Below are positions 62,948 to 64,000 of a stretch of 64,000 nt of DNA, piece by piece. The notes under the pieces were generated by a model that did no database searches, was not told the DNA's origin, and saw only the letters and a list, made by a program, of their open reading frames with translations. The translations under genes and the position numbers were made by a program. Source of the stretch: JAJYQH01 sp036261615 (GTDB lineage Bacteria > Actinomycetota > Actinomycetes > Propionibacteriales > Propionibacteriaceae); the NCBI GenBank assembly GCA_036261615.1, contig DATAKK010000099.1, positions 5,493 through 69,492 of the forward strand, given 5' to 3'. Each line of letters opens with the position of its first letter. Within the stretch, counting starts at the first letter, position 1.

Positions 62948-63934
62948 CTACACCTGGAAGCGCTCCACCAGGCCGGCGATGAGGGCCTCGGTGCGCTCGT
63001 CGACCTGGACCCGGCTGGGGTCGGCGGTGAACCACTCGACGATCTGGCGGGCGCCCTCGCTGAACGGCGTGGTGCACACGAACTCGGGGACGAGCCGCTT
63101 CACCTTGGTGTTGTCGAAGATCATCGAGTGCGCCTTGTCGCCGAGCACCGCCGCGCCCCAGTCGGGGTCGGCCGCCGCGATGGCGTCGCTCGGCACGTGC
63201 ACGATGTTCGGCTGCACGCCCGCGGCGTCGGCCATCATCGCGACGATCGCGTTCCAGCTGAGCCACTCGTCCGAGGTGATGTGGAAGACGTCCCCCACGG
63301 CCTCAGGACGCCCGAGGAGGCCGACGAACCCCTTCGCGAAGTCGGTCGTGTGGGTGAGGGTCCACAGCGAGGTGCCGTCGCCGTGCAGCAGCACGGGGCG
63401 TCCCGACAGCAGCCGGGCGAGGTTGGCGCCGCCGCCGTCGAGGGGGAACAGCGTGCGGTCGTAGGTGTGCGAGGGGCGGACGATGGTCGCCGGGAAGGCC
63501 TCGTCGCGCCACCGCCGCACGAGCAGGTCCTCGCAGGCGATCTTGTTGCGGCTGTACTCCCAGTACGGGTTGCGCAGGGGCGTGCTCTCGGTGACGGGCA
63601 ACCACCGCGGCGGGGTCTGGTAGGCGGACGCCGAACTGATGAACACGTACTGGCCGGTGCGTCCTCGCCACAGGTCGACGTCGGCCTGGACGGTGTCGGG
63701 GGTGAACGCCCGGAACTGGCAGACGACGTCGAAGTCGCGGCCCGAGACAGCGGACGCCACCGCGTCGCGGTCGGACACGTCGGCGGTGAGGTGCTCGACG
63801 GCGTCCGGCAGTGGACGGGTGCTGCTGCGGCCGCGGTTCAGGACGCTGACGTCCCACCCGCGCTCGACGGCCCGCACGACACTGGCGGTGGAGATGATCC
63901 CGCTGCCACCCACGAACAGAACACTGCGTCCCAC
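62948..63934 (-). CDS. NAD-dependent epimerase/dehydratase family protein
   Basis: A 328-residue extended SDR protein with an N-terminal nucleotide loop in SVLFVGGSGIIST (a variant of GxxGxxG with a final serine), VFISSASAY and the catalytic pair in YSRNK. The substrate region has GGGANLARLL, HTTDFAKGFVGLL and ITSDEWLSWNAIV. It resembles the NAD-binding proteins related to isoflavone reductase or RNA-binding CSP41-like SDRs; substrate unknown. GTG start with GGGAGG 6 nt upstream; -10 box TAGGGT at 63985-63980. Confidence 0.88.
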   Translation of the reverse strand: MGRSVLFVGGSGIISTASVVRAVERGWDVSVLNRGRSSTRPLPDAVEHLTADVSDRDAVASAVSGRDFDVVCQFRAFTPDTVQADVDLWRGRTGQYVFISSASAYQTPPRWLPVTESTPLRNPYWEYSRNKIACEDLLVRRWRDEAFPATIVRPSHTYDRTLFPLDGGGANLARLLSGRPVLLHGDGTSLWTLTHTTDFAKGFVGLLGRPEAVGDVFHITSDEWLSWNAIVAMMADAAGVQPNIVHVPSDAIAAADPDWGAAVLGDKAHSMIFDNTKVKRLVPEFVCTTPFSEGARQIVEWFTADPSRVQVDERTEALIAGLVERFQV

Positions 63935-63949
63935 GGCGTACCTCCCGGT

Positions 63950-63985
63950 GGTGGGGGCCCGCTCGGCCCCGGTGCCCCCACCCTA
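63950..63985 (-). promoter_or_regulatory. Epimerase promoter with overlapping 9-bp inverted repeat
   Basis: On the minus strand TAGGGT (63985-63980) is the likely -10 box. An exact inverted repeat, GGTGGGGGC at 63950-63958 and GCCCCCACC at 63974-63982, overlaps the 3' half of the box and covers the predicted start. It may be an operator or a leader stem. Confidence 0.5.
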
Positions 63986-64000
63986 ACCGGAAGGTCAGGA

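Overview
The window is about 70% G+C or higher and tightly packed. Many genes overlap by 4 bp (ATGA or GTGA), GTG starts are frequent, and codons strongly favour G or C in third position. Gene content and order (hisI-trpE with a Trp-associated membrane protein and a HGxxPAAW protein, hisDCBHA with a PriA-type HisA, yebC-ruvCAB-yajC-secDF-apt-rel, alaS-ruvX-mltG-aroE-aroC-aroK-aroB) are those of an actinobacterial chromosome. I would guess the order Propionibacteriales, but no feature proves the genus. There is no tRNA or rRNA gene, CRISPR array, insertion sequence or prophage.

Layout. 1-276: 5' part of an unknown minus-strand gene. 354-6050: hisI-trpE-(Trp membrane protein)-(HGxxPAAW protein)-trpC-trpB-trpA, one translationally coupled run without trpD, trpG or trpF. 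6062-14872: small membrane protein, lgt, gltB-gltD (glutamate synthase), CHAD protein. 15083-18532: three-gene sugar-type ABC importer with no ATPase. 18674-23010: dnaE and a membrane protein; 23026-24287: ybaK and a DUF554 protein on the minus strand. 24538-29053: hisD-C-B-H-A. 29050-33582: an unusual coupled module of a fatty acyl-CoA reductase/HAD fusion, a LarA-like protein lacking the nickel-pincer ligands, and a shortened acyltransferase-like protein. 33786-34853: tandem GNAT protein. 35020-42244: yebC, ruvCAB, yajC-secD-secF, apt. 42635-45025: rel, preceded by a tandem 115-bp palindromic repeat. 45030-46283: DUF349 protein (minus). 46314-50392: MBL hydrolase, hisS, aspS. 50436-53443: tyrosine phosphatase, dienelactone hydrolase, rarA. 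53463-54590: YihY-type membrane protein (minus). 54869-62937: alaS-ruvX-mltG-aroE-aroC-aroK-aroB. 62948-63934: NAD-dependent epimerase (minus).

How the genes fit together. Amino-acid synthesis dominates. The shikimate genes make chorismate, TrpE and TrpCBA use it for tryptophan, and the his genes share the PRPP-derived phosphoribosyl intermediates. HisA is of the PriA type and may supply the missing TrpF step. GltBD supplies glutamate. The rest is information processing (dnaE, ruvCAB, rarA, three aminoacyl-tRNA synthetases), protein export (secDF-yajC, lgt), the stringent response (rel) and purine salvage (apt).

Regulation visible in the DNA. Many genes begin 6-9 nt after a TANNNT -10 box, which predicts leaderless mRNAs. 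ruvC has a perfect actinobacterial LexA (SOS) box that overlaps the start of a possible 22-codon leaderless upstream frame. alaS has a two-tier stem-loop leader. The ABC operon has a 7+7 bp inverted repeat around its -10 box. The hisS-aspS gap holds an 18-bp perfect inverted repeat built from four copies of one 10-mer. The best candidates for undescribed biology are the FAR-HAD / LarA-like / mini-acyltransferase module, the repeat in front of rel and the leaderless upstream frame of ruvC.
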